DNA of 64,000 nt from Candidatus Sedimenticola sp. (ex Thyasira tokunagai) (GTDB taxonomy: Bacteria > Pseudomonadota > Gammaproteobacteria > Chromatiales > Chromatiaceae), in contig CP134874.1 of assembly GCA_037318855.1 (NCBI GenBank), positions 3,968,598 through 4,032,597 on the forward strand, given 5' to 3'. Below, in pieces: positions 1-8,670 of this stretch; position 1 is the stretch's first letter; each line of letters begins with the position of its first letter. Under the pieces are notes generated by a model. That model was given only the letters and a program-made list of their open reading frames with translations, was not told the DNA's origin and made no database searches. Both the position numbers and the translations under genes were made by a program.

Positions 1-1
1 T

Positions 2-142
2 AAACACGATAAGATCGATGGGGAGATCCGTAATTTGGAAGAGCAGGGCTCACCGACCACAGATGAGCACATGGAAGAGCTTAAATACCTCCGAGCAGGG
101 CTGAAAGACCAGGTATTTACCCTACTGCGCTCACTGGCGTAA
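2..142 (+). CDS. YdcH/DUF465 family protein, C-terminal part (5' end outside window)
   Basis: An open frame enters from the left edge and stops with TAA at 140-142. The 46 visible residues have the DUF465 (YdcH-like) pattern: a HDKIDGEI segment, a short acidic linker, then a LKYLRAGLKDQVFTLLR helix, giving two amphipathic helices that in this family form a small helical hairpin. Family members are about 70-80 residues, so roughly a third is missing. Their function is not established. No start codon is visible, so the entry is partial. Confidence 0.65.
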   Translation, partial: KHDKIDGEIRNLEEQGSPTTDEHMEELKYLRAGLKDQVFTLLRSLA

Positions 143-172
143 ACATCCTATTTTAAATAACGGAGCGGCATC

Positions 173-343
173 TCAGCCGCTCTGCTCATCCAACCACTCG
201 CCGACCTTCGGCGGTGTCTGCTTTTGCGCCGTACCACTAACGTAGATACCGATATGCCCACCCGCAAAGGTGACCTCGCTATAGTCACTGCTGCCGGTTC
301 GCCCCGCAAATGCACTCCCCACCCTGCCCAACTGAGAATTTTA
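173..343 (-). pseudogene. Remnant of class III PHA synthase (phaC) C-terminus
   Basis: On the minus strand a frame of 56 codons, bounded by stops at 341-343 and 173-175, reads through SSDYSEVTFAGGHIGIYVSG, AQKQTPPKVGEWL and then stops. That resembles the very C-terminus of class III poly(3-hydroxyalkanoate) synthase, where a GGHIGIYVSG segment carries the catalytic His and PP-I/V-x-WL closes the protein. There is no start codon and nothing else of the enzyme upstream on that strand, where rdgB now begins. It is therefore best read as a leftover 3' end after a deletion or rearrangement. The identification rests on recalled family sequence; no search was run. Confidence 0.55.
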
Positions 344-412
344 GGTTCAACAGAGATAGCTAAACCGGTAGAATCATCCGATCAGTTTTTACCCCCAATT
401 GAGGGATCAGAG

Positions 413-1018
413 ATGCCACAAAACCATCATGGCGAGCAGGTTGTACTTGCCAGCAACAACGCCGGAAAAGTCCGTGAGATCAACCAGTTACTCGCCGAAC
501 AGGCGATCAAAGTGTTACCCCAGAAAGAGTTCGACATACCCGAAGCCGATGAGACCGGCCTCACCTTCGTTGAGAATGCCATTCTCAAGGCCCGTCATGC
601 CGCCGCCCTCAGCGGTCTACCCGCCATTGCCGACGACTCCGGCATCGAGGTGGATGCACTCAAGGGTGCCCCCGGCATCTACTCCGCCCGTTTTGCAGGC
701 CCCGGCTGCAATGACCAGGACAACAATGTGAAGCTGCTGGAAGATTTGAAGGGTGTTCCCGAGGACGAGCGCAGCGCACGCTTCCAGTGCGTTATGGTCT
801 ATATGCGCCACGCTGAAGATCCTACTCCAATCATCTGCCAGGGCACTTGGGAGGGGCGTATCCTGACAGAATCACAGGGTGAAAACGGCTTTGGTTACGA
901 CCCTCTGTTTTTGGTGCCGGATCAAGGGTGCACCTCGGCTGAATTGAGCGCAGATAAGAAGAACAAACTAAGTCACCGGGGTCAGGCACTGCGGAAACTG
1001 ATGGCGGCTCTCACCTGA
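413..1018 (+). CDS. rdgB: RdgB/HAM1 non-canonical purine NTP pyrophosphatase
   Basis: Cytoplasmic house-cleaning enzyme that hydrolyses dITP, XTP and ITP to the monophosphate and PPi, keeping deaminated purines out of nucleic acid. The 201-residue product matches the family length. It shows the N-terminal SNNAGKVREI substrate loop, the ADDSGIEVDAL motif with catalytic Asp, NGFGYDPLF and the C-terminal LSHRGQAL motif. The frame is open back to 224, but the ATG at 413 is chosen because GAGGGATC lies just upstream, it starts next to the family's usual N-terminus, and the upstream codons overlap the phaC remnant. A DMT transporter gene follows after 25 bp, so they may be co-transcribed. Confidence 0.93.
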   Translation: MPQNHHGEQVVLASNNAGKVREINQLLAEQAIKVLPQKEFDIPEADETGLTFVENAILKARHAAALSGLPAIADDSGIEVDALKGAPGIYSARFAGPGCNDQDNNVKLLEDLKGVPEDERSARFQCVMVYMRHAEDPTPIICQGTWEGRILTESQGENGFGYDPLFLVPDQGCTSAELSADKKNKLSHRGQALRKLMAALT

Positions 1019-1043
1019 TAAACGAGGGATAGGGGGGCATCCT

Positions 1044-1928
1044 GTGTCACAAAAGTGGGCGTATCTGATGCTCTCCTGCTCTGCCCTCTTCTGGTCTGGT
1101 AACTTTGTCATTGGTCGCGCCATCGCCACGGATATCCCTCCCATCACCTTCTCCTACTGGCGCTGGTCCCTTGCCTTGGCACTGATTCTGCCGTTTACCG
1201 TCAAATCCCTGATTATCCAATGGCCTATCATCCGAGCCAACCTGCTACCGCTAATCTTTTTGGGTCTCCTTGGTGTCTCCGGGTTCAACACTTTTGTCTA
1301 TCTAGGGCTGCAGGAAACCACCGCCACAAACGCTCTGCTGATCAATAGCTTTATACCGATCCTCATCATCCTGCTGTCTCGCATAATAATAGGCACACCC
1401 ATTACCCCAGGAAGACTGGCTGGTATCCTGGTCTCCACCATCGGGGTGCTACTGCTGGTTGTTCAGGGAAGTCTCGAAAACCTGTTGTCACTCAAAATCA
1501 ACCAGGGCGACCTGTGGATACTGGCCGCCAGTTTTATATGGGCGATCTACTCCATCGGGCTGCGACGACGCCCTGCCGATCTGCCGGCGCAGACCTTTCT
1601 ACTGGTCACTATAATTGTCGGCTTTCTCATCCTGAGCCCGATCTACTGGTTTAACCCGCTAAACGAACCGATATTCTCTCTCAACACCGGCAATCTGATG
1701 GCTATTGGTTATGTCGCGCTGTTCGCCTCCATCGGTGCTTTTCTCTGCTGGAATCAGGGAGTAAAGATTGTCGGTGCGGGCAGTGCGGGGCAGTTTATTC
1801 ACCTGATGCCGCTTTTCGGCACCGCCATGGCGATTGCTTTTCTTGGAGAGCAGCTCTACTGGTTCCATGTCGTTGGTGCCGTCGCCATCGGTACGGGAAT
1901 CCTTCTTTCGTTAAAAAATGATCAATGA
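1044..1928 (+). CDS. EamA/DMT family transporter
   Basis: Inner-membrane protein of 294 residues with about ten hydrophobic helices in two homologous halves (residues ~5-140 and ~150-290), the architecture of drug/metabolite transporters of the EamA class. Typical landmarks are the WSGNFVIGR stretch after helix 1, SFIPILIILLSR in the first half and HLMPLFGTAMA in the second. It starts with GTG at 1044. Substrate cannot be read from the sequence; relatives export amino acids, purines or other metabolites. The gene lies 25 bp after rdgB. Confidence 0.85.
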   Translation: MSQKWAYLMLSCSALFWSGNFVIGRAIATDIPPITFSYWRWSLALALILPFTVKSLIIQWPIIRANLLPLIFLGLLGVSGFNTFVYLGLQETTATNALLINSFIPILIILLSRIIIGTPITPGRLAGILVSTIGVLLLVVQGSLENLLSLKINQGDLWILAASFIWAIYSIGLRRRPADLPAQTFLLVTIIVGFLILSPIYWFNPLNEPIFSLNTGNLMAIGYVALFASIGAFLCWNQGVKIVGAGSAGQFIHLMPLFGTAMAIAFLGEQLYWFHVVGAVAIGTGILLSLKNDQ

Positions 1929-2129
1929 CATGCCACCATACAGGCGATACAAGCTCGCTACAGTTACCACTTTCCACATCAATCATTATCCGGTCCACGA
2001 AGCTGCTGTAGACCAGAATCAAATTAAAAATGGATCGGTTATCATATATCCAGCCGGATCTATTCAATCTCCTGTTAGAGACTGAAGCAAACCGGTGAAA
2101 AGCCACCACCGCAATCAGAGATAATCCTT

Positions 2130-3200
2130 ATGACATACGCCGCAATCACTGGCTGGGGGAAGTGCATCCCACCGGCCAAATTGACCAACTCCGACCTCGA
2201 AACCCTGCTTGAGACGAGTAATGAGTGGATTGTCAGTCGTACCGGCATGGAGGAGCGGCGAATCTCTCATGTCCCGATGAGTGATCTGGCTCATATCGCC
2301 TGCGAGCACGCCCTTGCCGCCGCAGGGAAGAGTGCACAGGAGGTGGATCTGATTATTCTTGGCAGCTGCACCTACGATGAAATCGTACCCAACACCTCAT
2401 CACGGGTACAAAAACTGCTGGGAGCGACTCATGCCGCCTGTATGGATATCAATACCGCATGCACCAGTGGCATGTACTGCCTGACCGTCGCTACTGCGAT
2501 GATCAAAACCGGTGTTGCAAAAAACGCACTGGTGATTGGCGCCGAGGTAATCTCAAGGGCGATGGACTGGAGCAACCGCAATGTCGCCGTTCTATTTGGC
2601 GACGGCGCCGGTGCACTCTTTCTTGAAGCACAAATTGAAAAAGCAGGAGTGGTGGCCGAGTCGCTAGGGTGTTTCGGCGACGACCGCGATATTTTGGCGG
2701 TACGCGGTTTGGGTTTGAGCGATACCAACCGAGAACTCTCTCCTGAATTTGAGTGGGACTTTTCAGGTCAGGAGATATTTAAAAAAGCAGTCATAGGGAT
2801 GAGCAAGGCCTGTGATGATGTGCTTGAAAAAGAGCAGCTGAAAAATAGTGAGATTGATCTGGTGGTTCCGCATCAAGCCAACCTGCGCATTATCGATGCC
2901 CTGGGAAAACGTCTGAAGGTAGACAAAGATAAGGTGTTTATCAATATTCAGCGCTACGGCAATATGTCTTCGGCTACAGCCATCATCGCGCTGGTTGAAG
3001 CAGTGGAAGAGAAAAGAATAGTACCGGGAGCAAGAGTATTGATGCCCGCCTTTGGTGCAGGGCTTACCTGGTGCGCACATCTAATCCAATGGGGCGAGCG
3101 CACCACCCCCATCGGCACATCTGATGCGAGCCTGCCACCTTGTAAACTCACGGGTTTGCAGTTGGTGGAAAAAATATGTCATCAGAGAGCATCTGAATAA
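2130..3200 (+). CDS. 3-oxoacyl-ACP synthase III-like (FabH family) enzyme
   Basis: Thiolase-fold condensing enzyme that would join an acyl-CoA to malonyl-ACP, either initiating fatty acid synthesis or making a specialised acyl product. The catalytic triad is complete: Cys111 in NTACTSG, His248 in VVPHQANL and Asn278 in RYGNMSS. The N-terminus (TSNEWIVSRTGMEERR) is typical FabH. At 356 residues it is about 30 longer than E. coli FabH, the extra being a C-terminal tail after CAHLIQWGE. No fab or plsX genes are adjacent, so this may be a second, specialised copy rather than the housekeeping fabH. ATG 2130 is preceded by GAGATAATCCTT, a weak ribosome site. Confidence 0.85.
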   Translation: MTYAAITGWGKCIPPAKLTNSDLETLLETSNEWIVSRTGMEERRISHVPMSDLAHIACEHALAAAGKSAQEVDLIILGSCTYDEIVPNTSSRVQKLLGATHAACMDINTACTSGMYCLTVATAMIKTGVAKNALVIGAEVISRAMDWSNRNVAVLFGDGAGALFLEAQIEKAGVVAESLGCFGDDRDILAVRGLGLSDTNRELSPEFEWDFSGQEIFKKAVIGMSKACDDVLEKEQLKNSEIDLVVPHQANLRIIDALGKRLKVDKDKVFINIQRYGNMSSATAIIALVEAVEEKRIVPGARVLMPAFGAGLTWCAHLIQWGERTTPIGTSDASLPPCKLTGLQLVEKICHQRASE

Positions 3201-3223
3201 CTCAGGTACTGGTGTTCTTCTCA

Positions 3224-3646
3224 ATGCCTAACACCTCACAGAAAAACCTTAAACATCTGGCCGCCTTAGTCTGGGTGACCGGTTTTGTTGTGCTTTTCAT
3301 CAAAAGCGGCAACCTCCTTATAGAGGCGGAGAGAACGCTACCTGATCAGCCCTGGATTTGGTTAACCATTGCTGCCGGCGTACTCGTTGGCGGTGTAAAA
3401 GCAAAGTACTTATTCAGTAGACTATGCAGAAAAAATCTCAAGCGAATTGATAGCCTGTTGCAGCCAAAGATCTGGAACTTCTACCGGCTGCAATTTTTTA
3501 TCTTTCTTTTTACGATGATTTTTATGGGTGCCTATCTATCCCAACTGGCACATGGAAACTATTACATGTTGTTAACACTCGCGGGAGTGGAACTCTCTGT
3601 TGCCACCGCACTGCTGGGGAGTTGTTACTGTTTCTGGAGTGAGTGA
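3224..3646 (+). CDS. Four-helix membrane protein of unknown function
   Basis: About 140 residues with four clear hydrophobic segments (roughly residues 10-30, 45-65, 90-112 and 118-138) and little else. A basic loop between helices 2 and 3 (SRLCRKNLKR) should be cytoplasmic. The frame opens at GTG 3212, but ATG 3224 is the more likely start. It follows the FabH-like gene by 23 bp and may be translated from the same message. I do not recognise the family; a role linked to the FabH product would be guesswork. Confidence 0.6.
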   Translation: MPNTSQKNLKHLAALVWVTGFVVLFIKSGNLLIEAERTLPDQPWIWLTIAAGVLVGGVKAKYLFSRLCRKNLKRIDSLLQPKIWNFYRLQFFIFLFTMIFMGAYLSQLAHGNYYMLLTLAGVELSVATALLGSCYCFWSE

Positions 3647-3708
3647 CAGCTATAACTCAGCTGTGCCTCAGGTTTTGAATCTTGATAGGCACCCACGGTT
3701 GAATTACG

Positions 3709-5314
3709 TCAATGACCTCCAGCGCCCGGTTCCTCATCGGAACTGAGGCAGTTGACCCTATTCCGCCCCGAGCTCTTTGCAACATACAGCGCCTGATCCG
3801 CCCGGGATATTAGCGCCTCAAGCGTGGAGCCATCATCCTCGTAGCCTGCGACCCCGATACTGGCTGTGATCTGAATCTCTACCCCATTGGTTAACGTGAT
3901 GACTTGCTTTTCAATATCTTCCCGCAGCCGCTCCGCAAGAACACGCGCGCTCTCCTTGTTGGTCTCGGGCAAAATAACCAGGATCTCCTCTCCTCCATAT
4001 CTGGCCACTATATCTACATCCCTGACCTGCTCTCTTATCAATCTTGAAACATCTTCCAGCACACGGTCTCCCGCCTGGTGACCGTGGACATCATTGACCC
4101 GTTTGAAGTGATCAAGGTCCACCATCATGATGGAGGGGCTACGGTTGTAACGATCCGCCCGGCCCAGCTCAATACCCAGTTGGCGCCTCATCTCGCTCCG
4201 GTTCAGCAGACCGGTCAGAGGATCGTGAGTGGCAAGCCTCTGCAGTTCCTGCTGGTAGAGAGCCATCGCGTGCTGCTGTCGCTGCCAACTTCTGCCACTG
4301 ATACCTATACCAATCACCCCCAATAGCCAGATGACCCCATAGGTGTAAAGAAGACGGGTGGTCTCCTGATGCTCTGCCTCCATGTAGGGAGATATGCGAA
4401 GGTTAATGCCAATACCTCCCGCCACGTCACCAAGAGTGCGGCCGGTAAACAGATGGCAGCGGTAGCACTTCGCAGCGATTTTAACAGGAACCAGAACCCG
4501 ATAGCTCACCTCATCACCCATACTGGTGATTTCAGCAAACTGCTTGCCCGTCTCGTCGAGCCTTTGCAGCGCCTTAATTTCCCAGGGATCGGGGGCATTT
4601 TCACCACTCACGGGATCCATACAAGCGTGTCGCTACCTCGTGAAAGATTTTGGGACATCCAAGTCTCCAAAATCGACTCGCCTACGCGACAGCCGTTATG
4701 CCCCGACCGTCCTGCGTACGTCACGATTCCGTATTGCACATTGCAGCAAAGCTGCTTGTGCACTACTCCATCATGACTCCCGCAATGACTCTACGGCGTT
4801 TCGGATGCACTCCTTGTATGCCCTACATCGCTCCCTGCCGGTCGCAATTCCGGCCATACAACCGCGCCTACGCCTATCGGGGACTAATCGCCTCGGCTTT
4901 CAGCCTTCCATGGCGATCAGCGCTGGTCATGCGAAACCGGTTACCCTCACTGATGCCGAACTGCTTGGCCACTGCAGCAGCCACCACAAAACCATTCATC
5001 AGGGTCAGCTTTTTACCTGAAGGGGTGGTCACATTCTGTTCAGGAATGTGGGCCAATCCTGGATGAGGTTGAACTCTTTCACTGGTAGGAACATAGACCC
5101 CCCCATGGGAGCCGATCCACTTTCGTAGCGTCTCAATGGCAAGATAGCGACTCTCCGCATCCTGCTGCATGGCCAGACTTGTCTGCTCTTGAATTAAGGA
5201 AACATTCCAGTAAGCGGAAAAACCAAGCACTATGCTCCAGACCGCCAGAGTGGTCATCAGAAATACGCCGCCGGTTCTCCCCAGGAGTTTGGTGTTGATA
5301 TCGGTGATGGTCAT
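3709..5314 (-). pseudogene. DUF3365 haem-sensor diguanylate cyclase, interrupted by a type A element
   Basis: The minus-strand gene is split at 4621-4922. The first part (ATG 5312-5314) has an N-terminal membrane helix (residues ~15-40) and the start of a periplasmic DUF3365/Tll0287-like sensor ending at RFRMTS. The second part resumes with DPVSGENAPDPWE, the haem-type CYRCH motif, a second membrane helix and a GGDEF domain with RYGGEE active site and an RDVD inhibitory site five residues before it. Removing 301 bp (4621-4921) joins the halves in frame as MTS-MDP, which matches the family spacing (TSxxP then ENAPD). The joined product would be about 434 residues making cyclic di-GMP in response to a periplasmic redox or ligand signal. 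As it stands no full-length protein is expected; the GGDEF half could be translated from ATG 4618-4620 if transcribed. Confidence 0.85.
4621..4922 (+). mobile_element. Type A inserted element, copy A1 (302 bp)
   Basis: A 302 bp block identical base for base to 6346-6647, with unrelated flanks on both sides. It begins ACAAGCGTGTCGC and ends TTCCATGGCGATCAGCG. No terminal inverted repeats, target duplication or plausible ORF were found. Hairpins visible on either strand: 4646-4674 (GATTTTGG with CCAAAATC around a GAC-ATCCAA-GTC apex) and 4736-4761 (GCACA..GCAGC AAA GCTGC..TGTGC). Its right-hand ~60 bp and its left end match type B elements at 6947 and 19363. Orientation is arbitrary; relative to the host cyclase this copy is reversed compared with the other three. 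Confidence 0.85.
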
Positions 5315-5679
5315 CTATCTGCTTTCAGCCTATCCCTATCTAACTAATATAGTCACAACTACGTAAAGAGCAGGCGCAGCCTACATATACGCAGTAAGTA
5401 TAGTAGTAGATCGCCAGGATTCAGGATAATTTTAGCCGAACCGGTCTCTGACTGAGCGGAAGAGCAAGCTTCAAGAGGTTACTACCCGCCGGTTTCTCAC
5501 GTTTCTGCCCTAAAAGCCTTCCGATACCCCCCCACACACTTAACAAGTGCGGCGGTTATTCCCTCTATCTAAGCCAAAGTTTGAACTGGATCAAATTTCC
5601 GCAACAGCTTCGGGAATAAATCAAGCCGCTGGGACGTTATCCAATTAACAAGTAAATAAAAGGTCATAAGGACGAGAAA
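5315..5679. other. Intergenic region between divergent interrupted genes
   Basis: 365 bp separating the start of the minus-strand haem-sensor cyclase from the start of the plus-strand lipoprotein gene, so it should hold both promoters. Visible features are a small inverted repeat CACTTAACAAGTGC near 5537-5550 and an A/G-rich ribosome site (AAGGACGAG) just before ATG 5680. I see no gene in it. Confidence 0.4.
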
Positions 5680-6888
5680 ATGATTCAAAAACAGCGTTGG
5701 CTACCCCTCATAACATCACTACTGACATTAACCGGATGCCAAACAGTACTGGAGAGTAAAACTCAGACAGAAGGCCCAAAACTCCTACCCGCTGAACTCC
5801 CGAGTTACACCGCCGGTGAGTTTTTCATGTTTGATAAAGGCATAGTTAATACCGTCCAGAGTAAATCCGGGAATATTGTGGAGTGGAAAAACAACTACAA
5901 CATTACTCGGCGGGCACTTAGTAACTTTGTAATACCAGATCTGGCCTGGACCAATAGAACACGCAAGAGTAAAGGAGAGACCACAGCCCACCCGGGGACC
6001 CTCTGGCCTTTGAAAGTCGGCAACAGAGCGGTTATCCCCTTCAATCAGGTGATCACAAACCATGACGGCAGTGATCCAATGACACTCACTCGTGACTGGG
6101 AGTGCGCGGTAGCGGAAACGGCAACCATCAGCGTCATGGCAGGTACCTTCGACACCTACCAAATTATCTGCAAGCGCTTTTCTGAGACCAGTGGTCGCCT
6201 GAGAGCAACCCGTACCTTCTATTATGCACCCAGCATCGGCCATTACGTCTTGAAAGAGGATGACTATCGCAGCAATCCTGATAAACGTCAGGAGTTGGTT
6301 GCATACGGCTTTAACAGCACCTATCTACCCAAGCGTGAGCAGGAGACAAGCGTGTCGCTACCTCGTGAAAGATTTTGGGACATCCAAGTCTCCAAAATCG
6401 ACTCGCCTACGCGACAGCCGTTATGCCCCGACCGTCCTGCGTACGTCACGATTCCGTATTGCACATTGCAGCAAAGCTGCTTGTGCACTACTCCATCATG
6501 ACTCCCGCAATGACTCTACGGCGTTTCGGATGCACTCCTTGTATGCCCTACATCGCTCCCTGCCGGTCGCAATTCCGGCCATACAACCGCGCCTACGCCT
6601 ATCGGGGACTAATCGCCTCGGCTTTCAGCCTTCCATGGCGATCAGCGGCTGATAAACACACTCGACAAAACACTGAATAGAAACCCGGATGGTATAGCAA
6701 GCACCTGGACTACAAAGTCCGGCAAGGTCACTGCAATGCTGGTGCCTACAACAAGTTATAGAAGCGACGAAGGCTCAAGCTGTCGCGAATACAAAAGCAT
6801 CTACAACATAGGGGGGCGAATAGGTACCAGCAACCTCCGCAATGTTTGTAAAAAACAGGGCAAAAATAGTTGGATAAGAGCGAATTAA
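5680..6888 (+). pseudogene. Exported lipoprotein, interrupted near its 3' end by a type A element
   Basis: The product begins with a lipoprotein signal peptide (hydrophobic run then LTLTGC, lipobox Cys20), so it would be an envelope lipoprotein. About 222 residues follow before the element at 6346-6647 breaks the frame. After the element the original frame resumes at 6646-6648 (reading LINTLDKTLNRNPDG) and runs to TAA at 6886-6888, ending in a segment with SYRSDEGSSCREYKS and NVCKKQGKN. That tail resembles the C-terminal part of rickettsial 17 kDa surface-antigen-like proteins (a Cys-Arg-Glu-Tyr motif). Deleting 300 or 303 bp restores one open frame of about 300 codons. Read through the element, the protein instead gains a foreign tail and stops at 6499-6501. 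Function unknown. Confidence 0.7.
6346..6647 (+). mobile_element. Type A inserted element, copy A2 (302 bp)
   Basis: Identical to 4621-4922 over the full 302 bp; the flanks differ immediately on both sides (AGGAG before, GCTGA after). The identity implies a very recent copy event or gene conversion over 1.7 kb. It sits in the same orientation as the lipoprotein gene it breaks. See copy A1 for internal structure. Confidence 0.85.
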
Positions 6889-6946
6889 CGGGGTCGTTTT
6901 GAGACCTAAATGAAGGAGTAAACCATGAAAAATAAGCATCATATTA

Positions 6947-7233
6947 AGCGAGTCTTCGATTTCGTGATGCAAAACGGGACATCCGAGTCCCCTTTTTGCA
7001 CTCAATCTTCGACAGCCTATTATTGCCCCGGCCGTCCCGGTCTCCAGCACTACGCAATAACATCGCAAGCTCGTTACTGCTTCGTCGCTGACTCCCGAGA
7101 TGACTTGACGTCGCGTTCGTATGCGATCTTTGGATTCCCTCTGGCGCTATGCGCACGCCGGGCATCCAGTATCGCCTCGCGACTACCGGGGACTAACCGC
7201 CTCGGCTTTCAGCCTTCCTTGGCGGTCAGCGAA
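6947..7233 (+). mobile_element. Type B inserted element, copy B1 (287 bp)
   Basis: Shared, with scattered substitutions and no net indel, with 19363-19649. It begins AGCGAGTCTTCGATTTCG and ends CTTGGCGGTCAGCGAA. The right-hand ~55 bp (CGGGGACTAACCGCCTCGG onward) and the GGGACATCC apex match type A. Hairpin 6970-6997 pairs GCAAAA with TTTTTGC around GGGAC-ATCCGA-GTCCC. Excising the block restores the reading frame of the Gly-rich gene. Confidence 0.83.
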
Positions 7234-7394
7234 AGCAAGAAGAGGAGAGTGTCGACCTGAGTCGTCGTGCTGCGCTGGCCAAACTGGGTCTGGGTGTTGC
7301 GGCTGTCTATGCCACCCCAGCGCTTATGGCCTTGAGCGAAGCTCATGCCAGTGGTGGAGGCGGCGGCGGTGGCGGTTCAGGTGGTGGTGGCGGT

Positions 7395-7575
7395 GATGGC
7401 GGCGGCTCAGGTGGTGGTGATGGAGGCGGCTCCGGCGGTGGTGATGGAGGGGCCTCCGGCGGTGGTGATGGAGGGGCCTCCGGCGGTGGTGATGGAGGGG
7501 CCTCAGGCGGTGGTGATGGAGGGGCCTCAGGCGGTGGTAACGGTAGCGGTGATGGCGGTGCTTCAGGTGGTGGTA
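7395..7575 (+). repeat. In-frame 24 bp tandem repeat in the Gly-rich gene
   Basis: About six head-to-tail copies of a 24 bp unit (core GGTGGTGATGGAGGGGCCTC) encode GGGDGGAS; the last two units are diverged (GGGNGSGDGGAS, GGGNNGG). The unit length is a multiple of three, so copy-number change alters protein length without changing frame. Confidence 0.8.
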
Positions 7576-7717
7576 ATAATGGAGGCGTTACCGACCTCGG
7601 AAACGGTGGTACTGGAGCCGCAGATACGGGAGCAGGTGGTGCCGGAGCTGGAGATACTGGAACCGGCGGTGCTGATCCGGCAGGTACAGGGGTTTAGCCA
7701 AAACTCTTGTCAAAGAG

Positions 7718-7740
7718 GGCCCACCCGAGATGGGTGGGCC
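7718..7740 (+). terminator. Hairpin between Gly-rich gene and hprK-like gene
   Basis: GGCCCACCC (7718-7726) pairs with GGGTGGGCC (7732-7740) around a short GAGAT loop, 20 bp after the Gly-rich stop, followed by TATTCTCT. It may be a terminator or attenuator giving more precursor than enzyme message. Confidence 0.55.
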
Positions 7741-7752
7741 TATTCTCTACCC

Positions 7753-8670
7753 ATGCAGATAGAGGATTCGGCTGTGAGCTCAACGCCATCCCTTTTTCAA
7801 ATTAACGATTTACCCGGCACCATCTCCATTCGGGGTGGCCACAAGCAACTGTTGCCCGTAATGGAAAAACTGCTGCGCAACTGGCATATAGATCCAACTC
7901 TTTCTACTATTGATAAAGCACCCTTAATTTCCCTTGAAGAGAGCAGCAAAGGCTTCATTCGCAGGTCAAACTGGCTGAGTGGAGAGAAGCTCTACAAACA
8001 TCCTGTCAATGCGGTCTGTGATTTTATCGTAGACCTGATACACGCTTATCTCTCAGATAAGCCGGACCTGCTCTGCCTGCACTGTGCCGGTGTAGAGTTT
8101 GCCGGCGGACTGGTGCTCTTTCCCAATACCTACCAGGCAGGCAAGAGTACTCTTGTGGTAAAGCTTGCGGCCTTGGGGCTACGACTATTCAGTGACGACG
8201 TCATACCCTACTCCATCAGCAAGAGAGAGGGCATGGCCCTGAGCATTCCACCCCGCTTACGTATCCCCCTGCCCAATATCGAAGACAATGACATGTGTAA
8301 CTATATCAGCACCCACAAAGGTCCGAAAAGTGATCGTTTTCTCTACTGTGATGTAGAAGAAGAGATGCTGGCACCCCTGGGGGAATTTGCACCCATCGCA
8401 GGTATCACCATCCTTGAGCGCTCTGGTGAGCAGGCACCGAGGATCCAGGAGGCGGATAAAGGCGAGGTACTGCGCAACGTCATTTTGCGTAACTTTTCCC
8501 GCCGGAGCCCCGCTCTGAATATTCTCGACACACTGTATGATCTTGTGGAACGGACACCCTGCTATACACTGACTTACTCAACACCTGACCAGGCAGCCGA
8601 ACTGCTAATAACCAAGTTTGGCACAAAGATGGATCAAGCAACAGCAAGGGAAACCCAGGGAAAGTCATGA
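7753..8670 (+). CDS. HprK-related kinase (HPr-rel-A-like)
   Basis: About 305 residues related to the C-terminal P-loop domain of HPr kinase/phosphorylase: a Walker A motif NTYQAGKSTL near residue 135, then LRLFSDDVIPY, the DD pair typical of HprK folds. No HPr substrate gene is present. Such orphan HprK-like proteins occur beside PqqD-like proteins (the HPr-rel-A arrangement), and HprK homologues phosphorylate some lasso peptides, so a kinase acting on a peptide or protein carrier is plausible but inferred. ATG 7753 lacks a ribosome site; GTG 7774 has AGAGG eight bases upstream and may be the real start. The frame is open further upstream only because it overlaps the Gly-rich repeat. The stop overlaps the pqqD-like ATG (ATGA). 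Confidence 0.75.
   Translation: MQIEDSAVSSTPSLFQINDLPGTISIRGGHKQLLPVMEKLLRNWHIDPTLSTIDKAPLISLEESSKGFIRRSNWLSGEKLYKHPVNAVCDFIVDLIHAYLSDKPDLLCLHCAGVEFAGGLVLFPNTYQAGKSTLVVKLAALGLRLFSDDVIPYSISKREGMALSIPPRLRIPLPNIEDNDMCNYISTHKGPKSDRFLYCDVEEEMLAPLGEFAPIAGITILERSGEQAPRIQEADKGEVLRNVILRNFSRRSPALNILDTLYDLVERTPCYTLTYSTPDQAAELLITKFGTKMDQATARETQGKS

Larger units (their letters stand above)
6925..7697 (+). pseudogene. Small Tat-exported Gly-rich protein (possible modified-peptide precursor), interrupted by a type B element
   Basis: A strong ribosome site (GAAGGAG) precedes ATG 6925, which encodes MKNKHHI before the element at 6947-7233. Removing exactly those 287 bp gives MKNKHHIKQEEESVDLSRR, then AALAKLGLGVAAVYATPAL and SEAHA: a twin-arginine-type signal (SRR plus hydrophobic stretch and an AHA cleavage site). 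The mature part is almost pure Gly/Asp/Ser/Ala in an eight-residue repeat (GGGDGGAS), followed by a Gly/Thr/Asp tail ending GADPAGTGV. Intact length would be about 160 residues. A terminator-like hairpin follows, then HprK-like and PqqD-like genes, suggesting a precursor for modification or a surface protein. The element places a stop and frameshift after codon 7, so the locus looks inactive. Confidence 0.7.

Noticed and set aside
4621..4922. Group I or group II self-splicing intron
   Set aside because: Copies occur in both orientations relative to host genes and no recognisable catalytic core (group II domain V or group I P7 pattern) was found; too short for group II.
4369..5066. Several overlapping plus-strand open frames of 64-164 codons across element A1 (and the same at 6260-6680)
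   Set aside because: They run through both the element and antisense cyclase sequence, are different at each copy outside the element, and show no ribosome sites or family features.
7395..7575. CRISPR-like array
   Set aside because: Repeats are contiguous, in frame and encode Gly-rich protein; there are no spacers or cas genes in the window.
7345..7752. Long frame joining the Gly-rich repeat to the HprK-like gene as one protein
   Set aside because: The upstream part is the +1 shadow of the Gly-rich repeat (Val/Ala/Met-rich low complexity) and crosses a terminator-like hairpin.
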